Positions 24,290 through 32,698 of a stretch of 64,000 nucleotides of DNA are shown here, in pieces. Source of the DNA: Hanleya hanleyi (lineage: Eukaryota > Mollusca > Polyplacophora > Lepidopleurida > Hanleyidae); contig JAVTVY010033725.1 of the NCBI GenBank assembly GCA_036873755.1, forward strand, positions 62,001-126,000, read 5' to 3'. The notes beneath the pieces are model-generated. The model was not told the origin of the DNA and ran no database searches. It was given only the letters and a program-made list of their open reading frames with translations. Position 1 is the stretch's first letter. Each line of letters opens with the position of its first letter. Both the position numbers and the translations under genes were made by a program.

Positions 24290-24790
24290 TCAAAGTGAAG
24301 CATTCGTGAAGGGGCATCTAATGGGCTGGGTGTGGGGTTGAAATATCGGCATTCTGCGCATGCGCGGTGGCCAAAGGGTATGGAAATAGACGTTTTGGAG
24401 CTAGGGGAGCCACTAATGGACCGATGGGGTCGAGTGAGGTATCAAAGTGAAGCCTATGTGAGGGGGCAACCGATGGGCTGGGTGTGGGATTGAAATATCG
24501 GCATTCTGCGCATGCGCGGTGGCCAAAGGGTATGGAAATAGACGTTTTGGAGCTAGGGGAGTCCCTAATGGACCGATGGGGTCGAGTGAGGTATCAAAGT
24601 GAAGCCTATGTGAGGGGGCATCTGACTGGGCTGGGTGTGGCATTGAAATATCGGCATTCTGCGCATGCGCGGTGGCCAAGGGTATGGAAATAGACGTTTT
24701 GGGATCTAGGGAAGCCCCTAATGGGCCGATGGAGTTGTATGGGGTATCAAAGTGAAGCCTATGTGAAGGGGCATCCAGTCATGGGTGGAT
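24290..24790. repeat. ~152-bp tandem array in the left ITR (3+ copies)
   Basis: The unit runs GGGCTGGGTGTGG...ATATCGGCATTCTGCGCATGCGCGGTGGCC...AGACGTTTTGGAGCTAGGGGAG...GGTCGAGTGAGGTATCAAAGTGAAGC. TGCGCATGCGC occurs at 24355, 24507 and 24660. The mirrored array is in the right ITR at about 37270-37640. Confidence 0.92.
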
Positions 24791-26072
24791 GCATGTAAAA
24801 TTTTTCCTAAAAAAAGCGGAATACGGACGTTACCCCTAAAATAGGGGAAAATGCCTATATGGGGTATGGGGGTATATAGGTCGCCGGGCTTAACGGGGCT
24901 TGCCTATCAATAGAGTTATCTCCCCCTAGTTCCAGGGTGGGTGTATGTAAAAAAATTCCTGAAAAAATACGGAACACGGACTTTATCCTAAATTACGGGA
25001 AAATGCCTATATGGAGTATGGGGGGTATAGGACCATCCTGGGAAACCTACTTCTAGACATTTGCGGTGTGGTTGTTTGGATTTGTTTTCTTAGTCTCGTC
25101 AAGACAAACATGATAGGAAGTGTCGCGGAGCGAATCGGTGAAATTTTTGAAAAAAGTTCAGGGAGACCCATATAGTCCCATACTGGGGGTATAGGACCAA
25201 TGTTTGTCCCACTGGGAAACCTACTTCTAGACATTTGCGGTATGGTTGTTTGGATTTGTTTCCTTAGTCTCGTCATTTAGAACATGATAGGAAGTGTCCT
25301 GGCACGAATCGGTGAAATTTTTGAAAAAAGTCACCGAGACCCATATAGTCCCATACTGGGGGTATAGGACCAATGTTTGTCCCACTGGGAAACCTACTTC
25401 TAGACATTTGCGGTATGGTTGTTTGGATTTGTTTTCTTAGTCTCGTCATTTAGAACATGATAGGAAGTGTCCCGGAGCGAAACGGTGAAATTTTTGAAAA
25501 AAGTCACCGAGACCCATGTAGACCCATATAGTCCCATACTGGGGGTATAGGACCAATGTTTGTCCCACTGGGAAACCTACTTCTATGCATTCGCGGTATG
25601 GTTGTTTGGATTTGTTTTCTTAGTCTCGTCAAGACAAACATGATAGGAAGTGCCCCGGCACGAAACGGTGAAATTTTTGAAAAAGTACCATACAGCCCAT
25701 ATAGACCCATATAGACTCATATACTGGGATATAAGCCCAATGTATGTATAAATCCATACGGGGTGGACATGTTGAGTCTAGGTGAGTCCCTGGTGGTCCA
25801 ATGGTGTCATATGACGTCTTATTTTGAAGGTCCCATGCAGGAGCACTTGACTACACTAATGGTTCGTACGTTGTCAATAGTCTGCGCATGCGCAGCCTGG
25901 CCGTAGTATAGAAAGCAGGCATTTTTGGGGGTGTGTGTGTGGGTGTGTTTGGGTTAGAGATGGGCTATTCACGGTTCGAATGGGTCGTGTGAGGTATCCC
26001 TGTGAAGCCTATGTAATGGAGCATCTGATGGCGTGGATGTGGGGTAGAAATAGGGTCATTCTGCGCATGCGC
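24355..26072. promoter_or_regulatory. five NRF1-like palindromes TGCGCATGCGC in left ITR
   Basis: TGCGCATGCGC cores at 24355, 24507, 24660, 25883 and 26062. The first three recur once per tandem unit. The sequence equals the known NRF1 consensus core. Binding here is an inference. Confidence 0.55.
25025..25700. repeat. ~175-bp tandem array in the left ITR (4 copies)
   Basis: The unit contains CCCACTGGGAAACCTACTTCTAGACATTTGCGGTATGG, TTGTTTGGATTTGTTTTCTTAGTCTCGTC, GATAGGAAGTGTCCCGGAGCGAA and CGGTGAAATTTTTGAAAAAAGT. Starts near 25057, 25231, 25404 and 25587. A mirrored array is at 36340-37025. Confidence 0.92.
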
Positions 26073-26226
26073 GGTAGCCAAAGTGTATGGACAGTGACGT
26101 TTTGGGGTCTAGGTGGGCTCCTCATGGGCCTATTGTGTCGAGTGAGGTATCCATGTGAATCCTAGGTGGGGCAGCATCCACCTGGACTAACATTCACGTG
26201 ATTTGGTGGGTCTGCGCAAGTGTGTG

Positions 26227-26455
26227 TGACGTCACTTCCGGTTTTTCAGAATGCTCAAACACTACCTCCAACTTTCCCGGCCCGGCCCGGCCCGGCCCGG
26301 CCTGGCCCGCCCCGCCCCGGCCGCAGCGCGCGCGCGCGCGGGATCATCCGGCACGCAGCGCGGAGATGATCTGATGCCGCAGTGGGTGGATGAATGTAGG
26401 GAGAGGTTAAATCGACGCCTATTTCACCCGGATGTAAAAATGACGTCACTTCCGG
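26227..26455. promoter_or_regulatory. two CRE+ETS composite sites TGACGTCACTTCCGG
   Basis: TGACGTCACTTCCGG is present at 26227-26241 and 26441-26455, and inverted in the right ITR at 35807-35821. TGACGTCA is the CREB/ATF core and CTTCCGG is an ETS core. The second copy lies only about 400 bp from the first ATG of the element. Confidence 0.5.
26275..26345. repeat. GC-rich tract with (CCCGG)n and (CG)n
   Basis: Five or more CCCGG units followed by GCGCGCGCGCGCGCGG. A matching tract (CCCGCGCGCGCGCGCT) bounds the right ITR at 35742-35760. The alternating CG run could adopt Z-DNA (inference). Confidence 0.8.
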
Positions 26456-26500
26456 TTTGGTTGAATGGGGCGTAACCTTTGGACATGTCCAGACTTGTCT

Positions 26501-26640
26501 GACCGCCATTGTTGGAAAATGGCGGATAATGGCGGACGGTAACCGCAATTGTGGGAAAATGGCGGATAATGGCGGAAGGTGACCGCCATTGTGGGAAAAT
26601 GGCGGATAATGGCGGAAGGTGACCGCCATTGTGGGAAATC
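26501..26640. repeat. 40-bp tandem repeat rich in AAAATGGCGG
   Basis: GACCGCCATTGTGGGAAAATGGCGGATAATGGCGGAAGGT repeats exactly every 40 bp from 26501 (3.5 copies). Each unit has ATGGCGG in both orientations. AAAATGGCGG is close to the YY1 consensus. Confidence 0.9.
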
Positions 26641-26805
26641 CCCACAGACAGGTCAGTACATGCATTCCTATGATGTTCACGCATAATAAAAGATTTGATC
26701 TGTAATCTGTGTTGTTGTTGTTGCTCTCTTTTTTGGACTAACCCATCAGAATAGTACGTATCACGGACTACACCCGACGTCTAGGCGCGCATGTGTGACA
26801 TGGTC

Positions 26806-26816
26806 TATAAAACACG
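26806..26816 (+). promoter_or_regulatory. TATA box of gene 26859
   Basis: TATAAAACACG, 53 nt before the ATG. Confidence 0.6.
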
Positions 26817-26858
26817 TCCCTCTGGATCCTAAACCTTCATTTCTACGGTTGCACAGCC

Positions 26859-27185
26859 ATGACGGAGATCCAGCCCTATGCGACTCGCATTTTGCAGCAT
26901 GCCACCGTGGTTAATTCACTCACGGGTTACCGAGCAGTGGTCCGGTCCATGTTTGCAGATGGCGACGACAACGAGGGGCGACGCCAGATCCTGAACGAGT
27001 TCACAGAAGCGGTCCTCGACAGAGTGCACTCGATGGAGAGGTGTGCCATCACTCACCACTACTGGACTATGACAGCCATCCTTGATGCTCGGGCTATGGA
27101 CCACGAGCGCTCACGCCGGAACCAGCGACGGCTGGTTGGCCTAGTCATGGTCTGTGCCCTATTGACCCTGGCGCTGTGGCATTGA
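26859..27185 (+). CDS. small tail-anchored membrane protein, conserved in both Polintons
   Basis: 108 aa, first gene of Polinton 1. The N-terminal part is soluble and probably helical, then a charged stretch (DHERSRRNQRR), then one hydrophobic segment at residues 92-108 at the very C-terminus, as in tail-anchored proteins. Residues 17-45 resemble the 78-aa product at 44642-44878 in Polinton 2: V.SL..Y...V.SMF.DG..N.GR is shared, and both sit upstream of the element's other genes. I recognise no named family. The ATG follows a TATA box by 53 nt. Function unknown; membrane insertion is inferred from hydropathy. Confidence 0.75.
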   Translation: MTEIQPYATRILQHATVVNSLTGYRAVVRSMFADGDDNEGRRQILNEFTEAVLDRVHSMERCAITHHYWTMTAILDARAMDHERSRRNQRRLVGLVMVCALLTLALWH

Positions 27186-27199
27186 CAGTGGGACCTGAC

Positions 27200-27211
27200 T
27201 ATAAATACGAG
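27200..27211 (+). promoter_or_regulatory. TATA box of gene 27258
   Basis: TATAAATACGAG, 58 nt before the ATG at 27258. The same 12-mer precedes the paralogue at 27834. Confidence 0.7.
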
Positions 27212-27257
27212 GGTCAGACACAGTGTGTGTCATTCACCGTTCGACATTGGATCAAGC

Positions 27258-27761
27258 ATGTCACCAGTTCTACGAGCCATCCTTCCCCTTACACCCCGGG
27301 TGGGGTTACACGTCTATGAAGATAAAGTCACCCTCGTGGAAGACCGTGGAGATGTTTGCTGGTCGCCCGCTGAGACCGTATCGAATACGGTTACGCTACA
27401 CCGTGACGGCTGGACCAAATTTAAACGGGTGTTGAGCGGCGAGCTCGACGGACACCTCGTCCACATAGACAATGCCATCTACGTATACCGTGGACCCTTC
27501 TTCCCACGCCTGGGCCGCTACCAAGACCCTACGCGAAGCTTCACCCTAGACCCCGATCTGTGGACAGCCTTCGAGAAAGTGGTGCCTATCGTGGACCAGC
27601 TGTTTACACCGGACGAGCGGTCATCAGACGAGCTGGAGTGGGCTCGTGCCCTGAGAGAAGCAGCGGCAGAACCCAATGAACAAATGTCTAGCCATGAACC
27701 AGACGACGATGCCATTGATTACCCGGCTAGACTCAGTCAGCCCAGTGACATGACCATCTGA
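27258..27761 (+). CDS. PC4-like protein, paralogue 1
   Basis: 167 aa. Start chosen at ATG 27258 because it aligns with the start of the neighbour at 27834 and lies 58 nt from a TATA box. It is a clear paralogue of 27834-28304: both have HVY.DK, GWTKFKRVLSGELDG, RGPFF and FTL.PDLW.A. The protein reads as two half-repeats, each a few predicted strands followed by L....W..F/A......, the layout of the PC4/p15 single-stranded DNA-binding coactivator fold. The C-terminal 45 residues are acidic and probably disordered. A role in ssDNA binding, transcription or replication of the element is inference; I have no database hit. Confidence 0.7.
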   Translation: MSPVLRAILPLTPRVGLHVYEDKVTLVEDRGDVCWSPAETVSNTVTLHRDGWTKFKRVLSGELDGHLVHIDNAIYVYRGPFFPRLGRYQDPTRSFTLDPDLWTAFEKVVPIVDQLFTPDERSSDELEWARALREAAAEPNEQMSSHEPDDDAIDYPARLSQPSDMTI

Positions 27762-27786
27762 TCCTTTGATCTCACGGGGTTCTCCA

Positions 27787-27798
27787 TATAAATACGAG
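27787..27798 (+). promoter_or_regulatory. TATA box of gene 27834
   Basis: TATAAATACGAG, 47 nt before the ATG; identical to the box at 27200. Confidence 0.7.
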
Positions 27799-27833
27799 AG
27801 ACAGTCAAATCTGGTACCATTCACGTATTGACC

Positions 27834-28304
27834 ATGACGGAGCATATAATACTGGCGTATCTCAGCTTAACCCCCGAGGTTTTCCTGCACGTGTATGCGG
27901 ATAAGGCCGATATCATGGAGGAAGTGGGAGACATCTGTGATGCGGACCCTACACAACCGTGCCCGGCCCACATTCGTCTGTCCCGGGAGGGCTGGACCAA
28001 ATTCAAACGGGTGTTGTCTGGTGAACTGGACGGCGACCTCATCCACTTGTGTCACGATGTGTACATCCGACGCGGCCCTTTCTTTGTTCAATTGGCTCGG
28101 CTAGATGGAGGTACAATGTATTTTACCCTTCACCCTGATCTATGGTCTGCATTGGAAGATGCCGTGGTAGATGTGGATCAAGTGCTTATCAAGCGGTCAT
28201 CAGACGAGTTGGACTGGTCATTTACCATGGACACTGTGGAAGCCAACGAAGAAAATCAGAAAGAAACTCCGGCCCAAGATATACCCGTTATAAATAAACG
28301 ATAG
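27834..28304 (+). CDS. PC4-like protein, paralogue 2
   Basis: 156 aa, intact. Half 1 is residues 16-61 (HVYADK ... IRLSREGWTKFKRVL) and half 2 residues 69-118 (VYIRRGPFF ... FTLHPDLWSALEDAVVDVDQ). The second half most resembles the PC4 pattern of a short strand, Leu-x-Pro-x-x-Trp and a helix ending in D.... The tail is acidic. With its paralogue immediately upstream it forms a recently duplicated pair, each with its own TATA box. No counterpart is visible in Polinton 2. The PC4 relationship is proposed from pattern only. Confidence 0.7.
   Translation: MTEHIILAYLSLTPEVFLHVYADKADIMEEVGDICDADPTQPCPAHIRLSREGWTKFKRVLSGELDGDLIHLCHDVYIRRGPFFVQLARLDGGTMYFTLHPDLWSALEDAVVDVDQVLIKRSSDELDWSFTMDTVEANEENQKETPAQDIPVINKR
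28290..28301 (+). promoter_or_regulatory. TATA box of integrase, inside the previous gene
   Basis: TATAAATAAACG, 42 nt before the integrase ATG. It overlaps the last codons of 27834-28304. Confidence 0.6.
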
Positions 28305-28331
28305 AGCCAGGGTCCATCATCATTTGTCAGC

Positions 28332-29405
28332 ATGAAGCGCTGGGAGAAGGTGTTGGATAACTTATACTACAGTCCCGACAGTCCGGCGGCCTATAGTGCA
28401 TTGTCGGCTCTCTATCGAGCGGCCAAACCCCAGGGGATACAACGTGCCCAAGTCCGAGATTGGTTAAGAAAACAAGACACCTATACCTTACATCGATCTG
28501 TCCGTCGCCATTTTCAACGGAATCGGGTCATCGTTGGAGGAATAGATGCCCAGTGGCAAGCGGATTTGGTCGATATGAGCGCCTTTGCCAAACACAACGA
28601 TGGGAATCGGTATATCTTGACGTGCATCGATATCCTAACCAAGTATGCGTGGGTGGTACCCATCCGGACGAAAACGGGGGCGAATCTCATAGCGGCGTTC
28701 AAAGATATCTTCAAGACCAGGCGCAAACCTTTGTATTTGCAAACCGACGAAGGCACGGAATTCCTCAACAGACCGTTCCAACAGTTTCTGAAAGCCCAGA
28801 AGGTGTTTTTCTTCCATACGTACAACGAGAGCAAGGCTTCCGTGGTGGAAAGGTTCAACAGGACATTCAAAGGCCGCATGTATAAATATTTCACCTATAA
28901 GAATACAAGGCGGTACATCGATGTTCTCCCGAAACTTGTGAGTGGTTACAATCGAGCCTATCATCGGAGTATAGAGAGAGCCCCCATTATCGTGACCCAA
29001 CGCAATGAAGCCCAAGTCCGGCGTGTCTTGTACCCCAGGCAATCGCAGCGAACGCCGAAGGCGGTGCACAAGGTCGGGGACCCTGTATGGATCAGTAAAG
29101 TCAAGGGCAAGTTCGAGAAAAGTTACTTGCCCAACTGGAGCGATGAGCACTTCCTGATTAAACGGCGTCTACCCCAACATCAGCGAGTCTATGAACTGGA
29201 AGATCTTCAAGGGGAACCGTTGCTAGGGACGTTTTACGAGATGGAGTTACAGCCTGTCGTAAAAACACAGCAAGACTACTACACGGTGGAGCAGATTTTG
29301 AAAACGGAACGTCGACGTGGGAAACTGTTTCATTTCGTCAAATGGCAAGGCTGGCCCAGTTCCTTCAATTCCTGGGTCGCTGCCAACCAGGTGAAACGAC
29401 TATAA
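28332..29405 (+). CDS. INT: Polinton integrase (retroviral-type DDE with chromodomain)
   Basis: 357 aa, intact. The core is an RNase H-fold integrase that would insert the element's ends into host DNA. Catalytic acidic residues are visible at about D78 (QADLVDMS), D139 (LQTDEGTEF) and E173 (VVERFNRTF), the last two roughly 34 residues apart as in D,D35E enzymes. After the core comes an SH3-like DNA-binding part (GDPVWISK) and, at residues 316-357, a chromodomain (YTVEQIL...HFVKWQGWPSSFNSWV) that could bind histone marks. The gene follows the PC4-like pair by 28 nt. Its stop codon overlaps the TATA box of the next gene. Confidence 0.95.
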   Translation: MKRWEKVLDNLYYSPDSPAAYSALSALYRAAKPQGIQRAQVRDWLRKQDTYTLHRSVRRHFQRNRVIVGGIDAQWQADLVDMSAFAKHNDGNRYILTCIDILTKYAWVVPIRTKTGANLIAAFKDIFKTRRKPLYLQTDEGTEFLNRPFQQFLKAQKVFFFHTYNESKASVVERFNRTFKGRMYKYFTYKNTRRYIDVLPKLVSGYNRAYHRSIERAPIIVTQRNEAQVRRVLYPRQSQRTPKAVHKVGDPVWISKVKGKFEKSYLPNWSDEHFLIKRRLPQHQRVYELEDLQGEPLLGTFYEMELQPVVKTQQDYYTVEQILKTERRRGKLFHFVKWQGWPSSFNSWVAANQVKRL

Positions 29406-29411
29406 AGCCAG
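29401..29411 (+). promoter_or_regulatory. TATA box of gene 29456
   Basis: TATAAAGCCAG, 55 nt before the ATG. It includes the TAA stop of the integrase. Confidence 0.6.
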
Positions 29412-29455
29412 ACACCACTGCCGTCATCCTTCATTCCACGTTCGACCACGGTGCT

Positions 29456-30037
29456 ATGGACAAACAGCAGCTGCCTCTGAACACAGCGTCTCCCAAAACG
29501 CGCAAAGCGCAAGTGGGCTTTGTGGTGATACTGCTAACCCTGCTGAGTGTGTTGTACGGAGGTGTGTTTTACGACGTAGCCTATGTCAGCACGCTACTTA
29601 ACCAACTGAGAACACCAGCCATCAGTGAAACCAGTCTACAGATAGCACCAGTCAACCCCGTATCGAGCCCAGTCACCACCACACCCCGTATACAAGCCAC
29701 GTCGAGCTCCACACCAAGCTGAACATCTACACCAAGTACACCCAGTACGTCTGAAGACCCACCGGATGTCATCCCTCACAGTGAACAGACAACGACGACC
29801 GACGTTGTACCCACCACCATCATCACTCGCAGTGAACAGACAACGACGACCGACGTTGTACCTACCACTCCAGTTCACTCGTACGAAATTTACAAGAGCG
29901 GCTTACCACGACAACGGATACACCTCGAACCATGGACCCTCGGTGGCAGCATCCCTTCACGTGTCTCATCGCAGGACCGACGGGCTCCGCCAAAACGCAC
30001 TTCGTCCGGAAGCTCCTTCAACACGCCGACAGCATGA
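29456..30037 (+). pseudogene. Ser/Thr-rich type II membrane protein, interrupted by TGA
   Basis: From ATG 29456 an 88-aa frame has a basic N-terminus, one hydrophobic segment (residues ~20-42) and a Ser/Thr/Pro-rich tail, ending in TGA at 29720-29722. The same frame then stays open with the same mucin-like composition to 30037, including a 51-bp direct repeat coding twice for SEQTTTTDVVPTT (29780 and 29831). The TGA therefore looks like a nonsense mutation, although readthrough cannot be excluded. The downstream part overlaps the ATPase start. By position and build it could be a surface or envelope-like protein of the virion or infected cell; that is inference. Confidence 0.6.
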
Positions 30038-30540
30038 TCACCCCACCCATTGCCCGAGTCGTGTGGTGTTATGGAGAATGGCAGGAAGCGTATGCAGCAA
30101 TGCCCCACATCACGTTCGTGGAAGGCCTACCCAACCTGGCCGATTTGGAACCGGACACCTTGGTGGTTCTGGATGATCTCATGGCGGAGACGGATGCGCG
30201 GGTCACCCAACTCTTTACCAAAGGCAGCCACCATCGACGGCTCAGCATCATCTACATTGTGCAGAATCTGTTCAGTAAAAACAAAGAACATCGGAACATC
30301 AGCTTAAATGCCCACTACCTGGTGGTCTTCAAAAACCCGAGAGATACCACTCAACTGCTGCACCTGGCGAGACAGATATATCCCGGCCGCACACCGTTTG
30401 CGTTGGAAGCATTTAAAGATGCCACAACCCCTCAGCACGGGTATATGCTCTTCGACCTCAAGCAAGCCACCCCCGACCACCTTCGACTACGGACCGGCAT
30501 CTTTCCCGGAGAGACCCACCACGTGTACATACAAAAATAA
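29932..30540 (+). CDS. ATP: genome-packaging ATPase (FtsK/HerA, A32-type)
   Basis: 202 aa. Begins HPFTCLIAGPTGSAKTHFV, a Walker A motif in which the usual Gly before Lys is Ala, and has a Walker B LVVLDDLM at about residues 74-81 followed by the TKGSHHRRLS.IYIVQN sensor region and KNPRD. These features define the Polinton/adenovirus-like virion packaging motor that drives DNA into capsids. It is shorter than the Polinton 2 copy: no N-terminal zinc finger and no ~150-aa C-terminal extension. The Ala substitution in the P-loop may lower activity. Confidence 0.93.
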   Translation: MDPRWQHPFTCLIAGPTGSAKTHFVRKLLQHADSMITPPIARVVWCYGEWQEAYAAMPHITFVEGLPNLADLEPDTLVVLDDLMAETDARVTQLFTKGSHHRRLSIIYIVQNLFSKNKEHRNISLNAHYLVVFKNPRDTTQLLHLARQIYPGRTPFALEAFKDATTPQHGYMLFDLKQATPDHLRLRTGIFPGETHHVYIQK

Positions 30541-30685
30541 TGTAAACACATCCACAGTGGCGCCCCCAGCTGGAGTGTGTGTTTGATGATGGGGATAATA
30601 AAAAGAATGAATACCACAGCATGGTTGACTTTGTCTCTGAGGTAGATAAAAAGAGCAGAGTTGTGGGTTCTAGCATTAGTTGTAC
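30541..30685 (+). terminator. poly(A)-signal-like region between ATPase and virion genes
   Basis: GGGATAATAAAAAGAATG at 30592-30609 includes AATAAA and is the only such signal between 26859 and 34990 that I noticed. It could end the upstream transcripts. Confidence 0.4.
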
Positions 30686-31030
30686 ATGATGTCTGCGCGA
30701 GTACGGAAGCACGCTCCCACGCTCCGTGTATTGAAGACGGCCCCACCCGAGTTGGTCCGAACCATTGTACGCGGTGCGGACCCTGACCTTGTACGCTGTC
30801 TGTGCGAGATCGGGTACAACCTGTTAAAAGGCAACGTACCACTGACTCCGGCTCAGAAGACCAAGTTGGCCAAGCATAAGACAGGTCTCCGAACCCTAGT
30901 CCAGAAGCGGGTCCCACAAACACAAAAGAAAAAGGTGTTACAGAAAGGCGGCTTTCTCGGGGCCATCTTAGCACCGTTGCCCGCTTCCGTGTTGGGTCCA
31001 GTATTGGGTGGACTCTTCGGCCGACAATGA
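30686..31030 (+). CDS. small basic virion-block protein with hydrophobic C-terminus
   Basis: 114 aa. Start at the ATG pair 30686/30689. The sequence has LRVLK, CLCEIGYNLLKGNVPLTPAQ, a basic stretch (KLAKHKTGLRTLVQKR.PQTQKKK) and a Gly/Leu/Pro-rich hydrophobic end (GGFLGAILAPLPASVLGPVL). I recall this layout from proteins that accompany capsid genes in animal Polintons, but know no named function. It could be a core or membrane-active virion protein. It overlaps the next ATG by 4 nt (ATGA), typical of the virion block here. Confidence 0.7.
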   Translation: MMSARVRKHAPTLRVLKTAPPELVRTIVRGADPDLVRCLCEIGYNLLKGNVPLTPAQKTKLAKHKTGLRTLVQKRVPQTQKKKVLQKGGFLGAILAPLPASVLGPVLGGLFGRQ

Positions 31031-31876
31031 ACCACACGAAAAAAATGGTCCTCGTCGAACCACGGTTCCTTCAAAACCTCCAATCGCCCTACCCTGTCCC
31101 ACCTACGGTGAAGACCATAAACACCCTCGATGGAGAGATGCAACAGATCTTACAGAGACCGGGGTTAAGCGACAGTGAGAAAGTACAACGGTACAATGAG
31201 ACGCTTCAACGGTACATGACGTTCATGGACCAATACAAAACCCTCTGCCCCACCACCATCACCACCACCACCACCACCACCACCACGTGACACACCGCCG
31301 ACCTCAGCACCGCTCCAACAGCCGCCATTACCAGGGGTACCACCCACAGCCCCACAGTGGGTGGAAGACGAAGTCCTGAAGAGTGTACCTGCATCGTTCA
31401 AGAAACAAGCTGGCCTGGTATTACAACGGATGAAACAGAATCCTAACATGACTTGGAATGATAAAGGCGAACTCCTGGTACAGAATCAGGTGGTCCCCGG
31501 CACCCACATGACGGATTTAGTGAATGACCTGATGCGTAAACGCAGATCGCACACGGATCCTCGAGGATGGGAGGTCTTCGCTCAAGGCTTGAAAGACATG
31601 CATGTACCACAGGAATTGGTGGGGAACCCCCACCGCTGGGCCTTTATGCAGCGAACCCAGCAATCGCCGAGTGGCCCACTACCTTCTTGGGAATCCGAAT
31701 GGGAACCGGAGTCACCCCCCAAAACTCCACCACCACAACGGGCACCTTCTTTTCAAACCTTTAAAAAACCACCCTTGATCAGGACACCCCACATCTCCAG
31801 AGCCGTGACACGTAGCAAGTCAACGCGACGAACACGACGCCGGACACAACCGCCCAAGGCCTGGAACACCTATTAA
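31027..31876 (+). pseudogene. virion-block protein, frameshifted at a CCA microsatellite
   Basis: The first frame (31027-31290) encodes KKMVLVEPRFLQNL...PVPPTVKTINTLDGEM and ...YNETLQRYM, then enters a (CAC)n/Thr run and stops. The continuing product lies in another frame (to 31876) with MTWNDKGELLVQNQVVPG, MTDLVNDLMRKRRS and GWEVFAQGLKDMHVP...NPHRWAFM. The two halves are the usual halves of one conserved Polinton protein, so slippage in the trinucleotide repeat at 31247-31290 has split it. The C-terminus is Arg/Ser/Pro-rich and basic. Function unknown. Confidence 0.7.
31247..31287. repeat. CAC/CCA trinucleotide microsatellite
   Basis: About 13 trinucleotide units within a coding region, coinciding with the loss of frame. 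Confidence 0.95.
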
Positions 31877-31909
31877 AACCAACAGCAGCAGCAGGACAGC
31901 TCAGTCGCC

Positions 31910-32698
31910 ATGTTTTACCTCACCCTACCCAGTAACAGTTCGCTGGATGTGTTTCCTGACAACACCGTGGCCAAGTACGTGACCCAGTTACCGCAACCGT
32001 TGCATTTACCTGGACGATGGGAATGTGGCCTCGTGGATATCCAATACCCTTACTCGTGGTACAACGTGCGAGCCAATGAAGTGTGGTACGAGGTGACCTA
32101 CGAAGGAAAAGACACCCGACTCACCCTCCCCGAAGGCCAATACGATACTCCCAAGGAGTTCATGGGTGGGCTGTCAAGACTGTTGCATTAAAAGGCTCTA
32201 CGGGAGGTCACGAATACTTCAAAACCCATCAAAGCCTATCCCTTCAAGAATCACGTGGACTTCGATTACAACGCACACAACGACAAGGCACAGCTTATCG
32301 TCACCGCCAACGCGAGTGTCGTACTGAGTCCTATCCTACAGCAAATGCTGGGTTTCGATCTACGGACGTTCGCTGGTCCCACCGCCCACCAAGGCGAGAT
32401 CCCGATGGATATGAAGTCGGGTATGTACGGACTCTACGTCTACTCGGACGTGGTGGACAACCACATCGTGGGCGATATCAACACACCTCTGTTACGGGTG
32501 GTCCCCATTAAAAAGTTGTATGGAGATCAAGTCACCCACAGTTTCACCCACATGCTCTACCTGCCCGTACGACAAACCCACATCAACACGATCACGGTGG
32601 ATATAAGAGATGACACGGGACGACCGGTGGCATTCGAACGCGGGAAAGTGGTGCTGACACTTCATTTTCGACAAGCACGTGCTCCCCACTTTGTATAA
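31910..32698 (+). pseudogene. minor capsid (penton-like) protein with in-frame TAA
   Basis: Start MFYLTLPSNSSLDVFPDNTV. One frame covers 263 codons but has a TAA at 32189-32191 (codon 94). The rest stays open to the C-terminal RGKVVLTLHFRQ strand. The N-terminal L.SNSS...P.NT...Y...L and the VDIQYPYSW motif are typical of the Polinton minor capsid/penton single jelly-roll protein, which forms capsid vertices. The homologue at 44871 in Polinton 2 begins YIVVNSEDSNAFPREST and ends with a similar strand. The stop is probably a simple nonsense mutation. Confidence 0.8.

Larger units (their letters stand above)
24120..26285 (+). repeat. Polinton 1 left inverted terminal repeat
   Basis: Matches, inverted, 35765-37780. 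Outermost part: AGTGTAAGAG, ACCCGGATGTAAAAATGACGTCACTTGAGG, then GGCCGCCATCTTGAATTTTG. The middle holds two tandem arrays. The inner edge is TGACGTCACTTCCGGTTTTTCAGAATGCTC and ACTACCTCCAACTTTCCCGG. Confidence 0.92.

Noticed and set aside
26255..26684. Minus-strand frames over the GC tract and 40-bp array
   Set aside because: Products are repeats of FPTMAV..RHYPPF arising from the tandem DNA repeat.
29720..32191. Stop-codon readthrough or recoding (TGA at 29720, TAA at 32189)
   Set aside because: Other genes of the element also have frameshifts, so ordinary decay is simpler; no recoding signal was seen.
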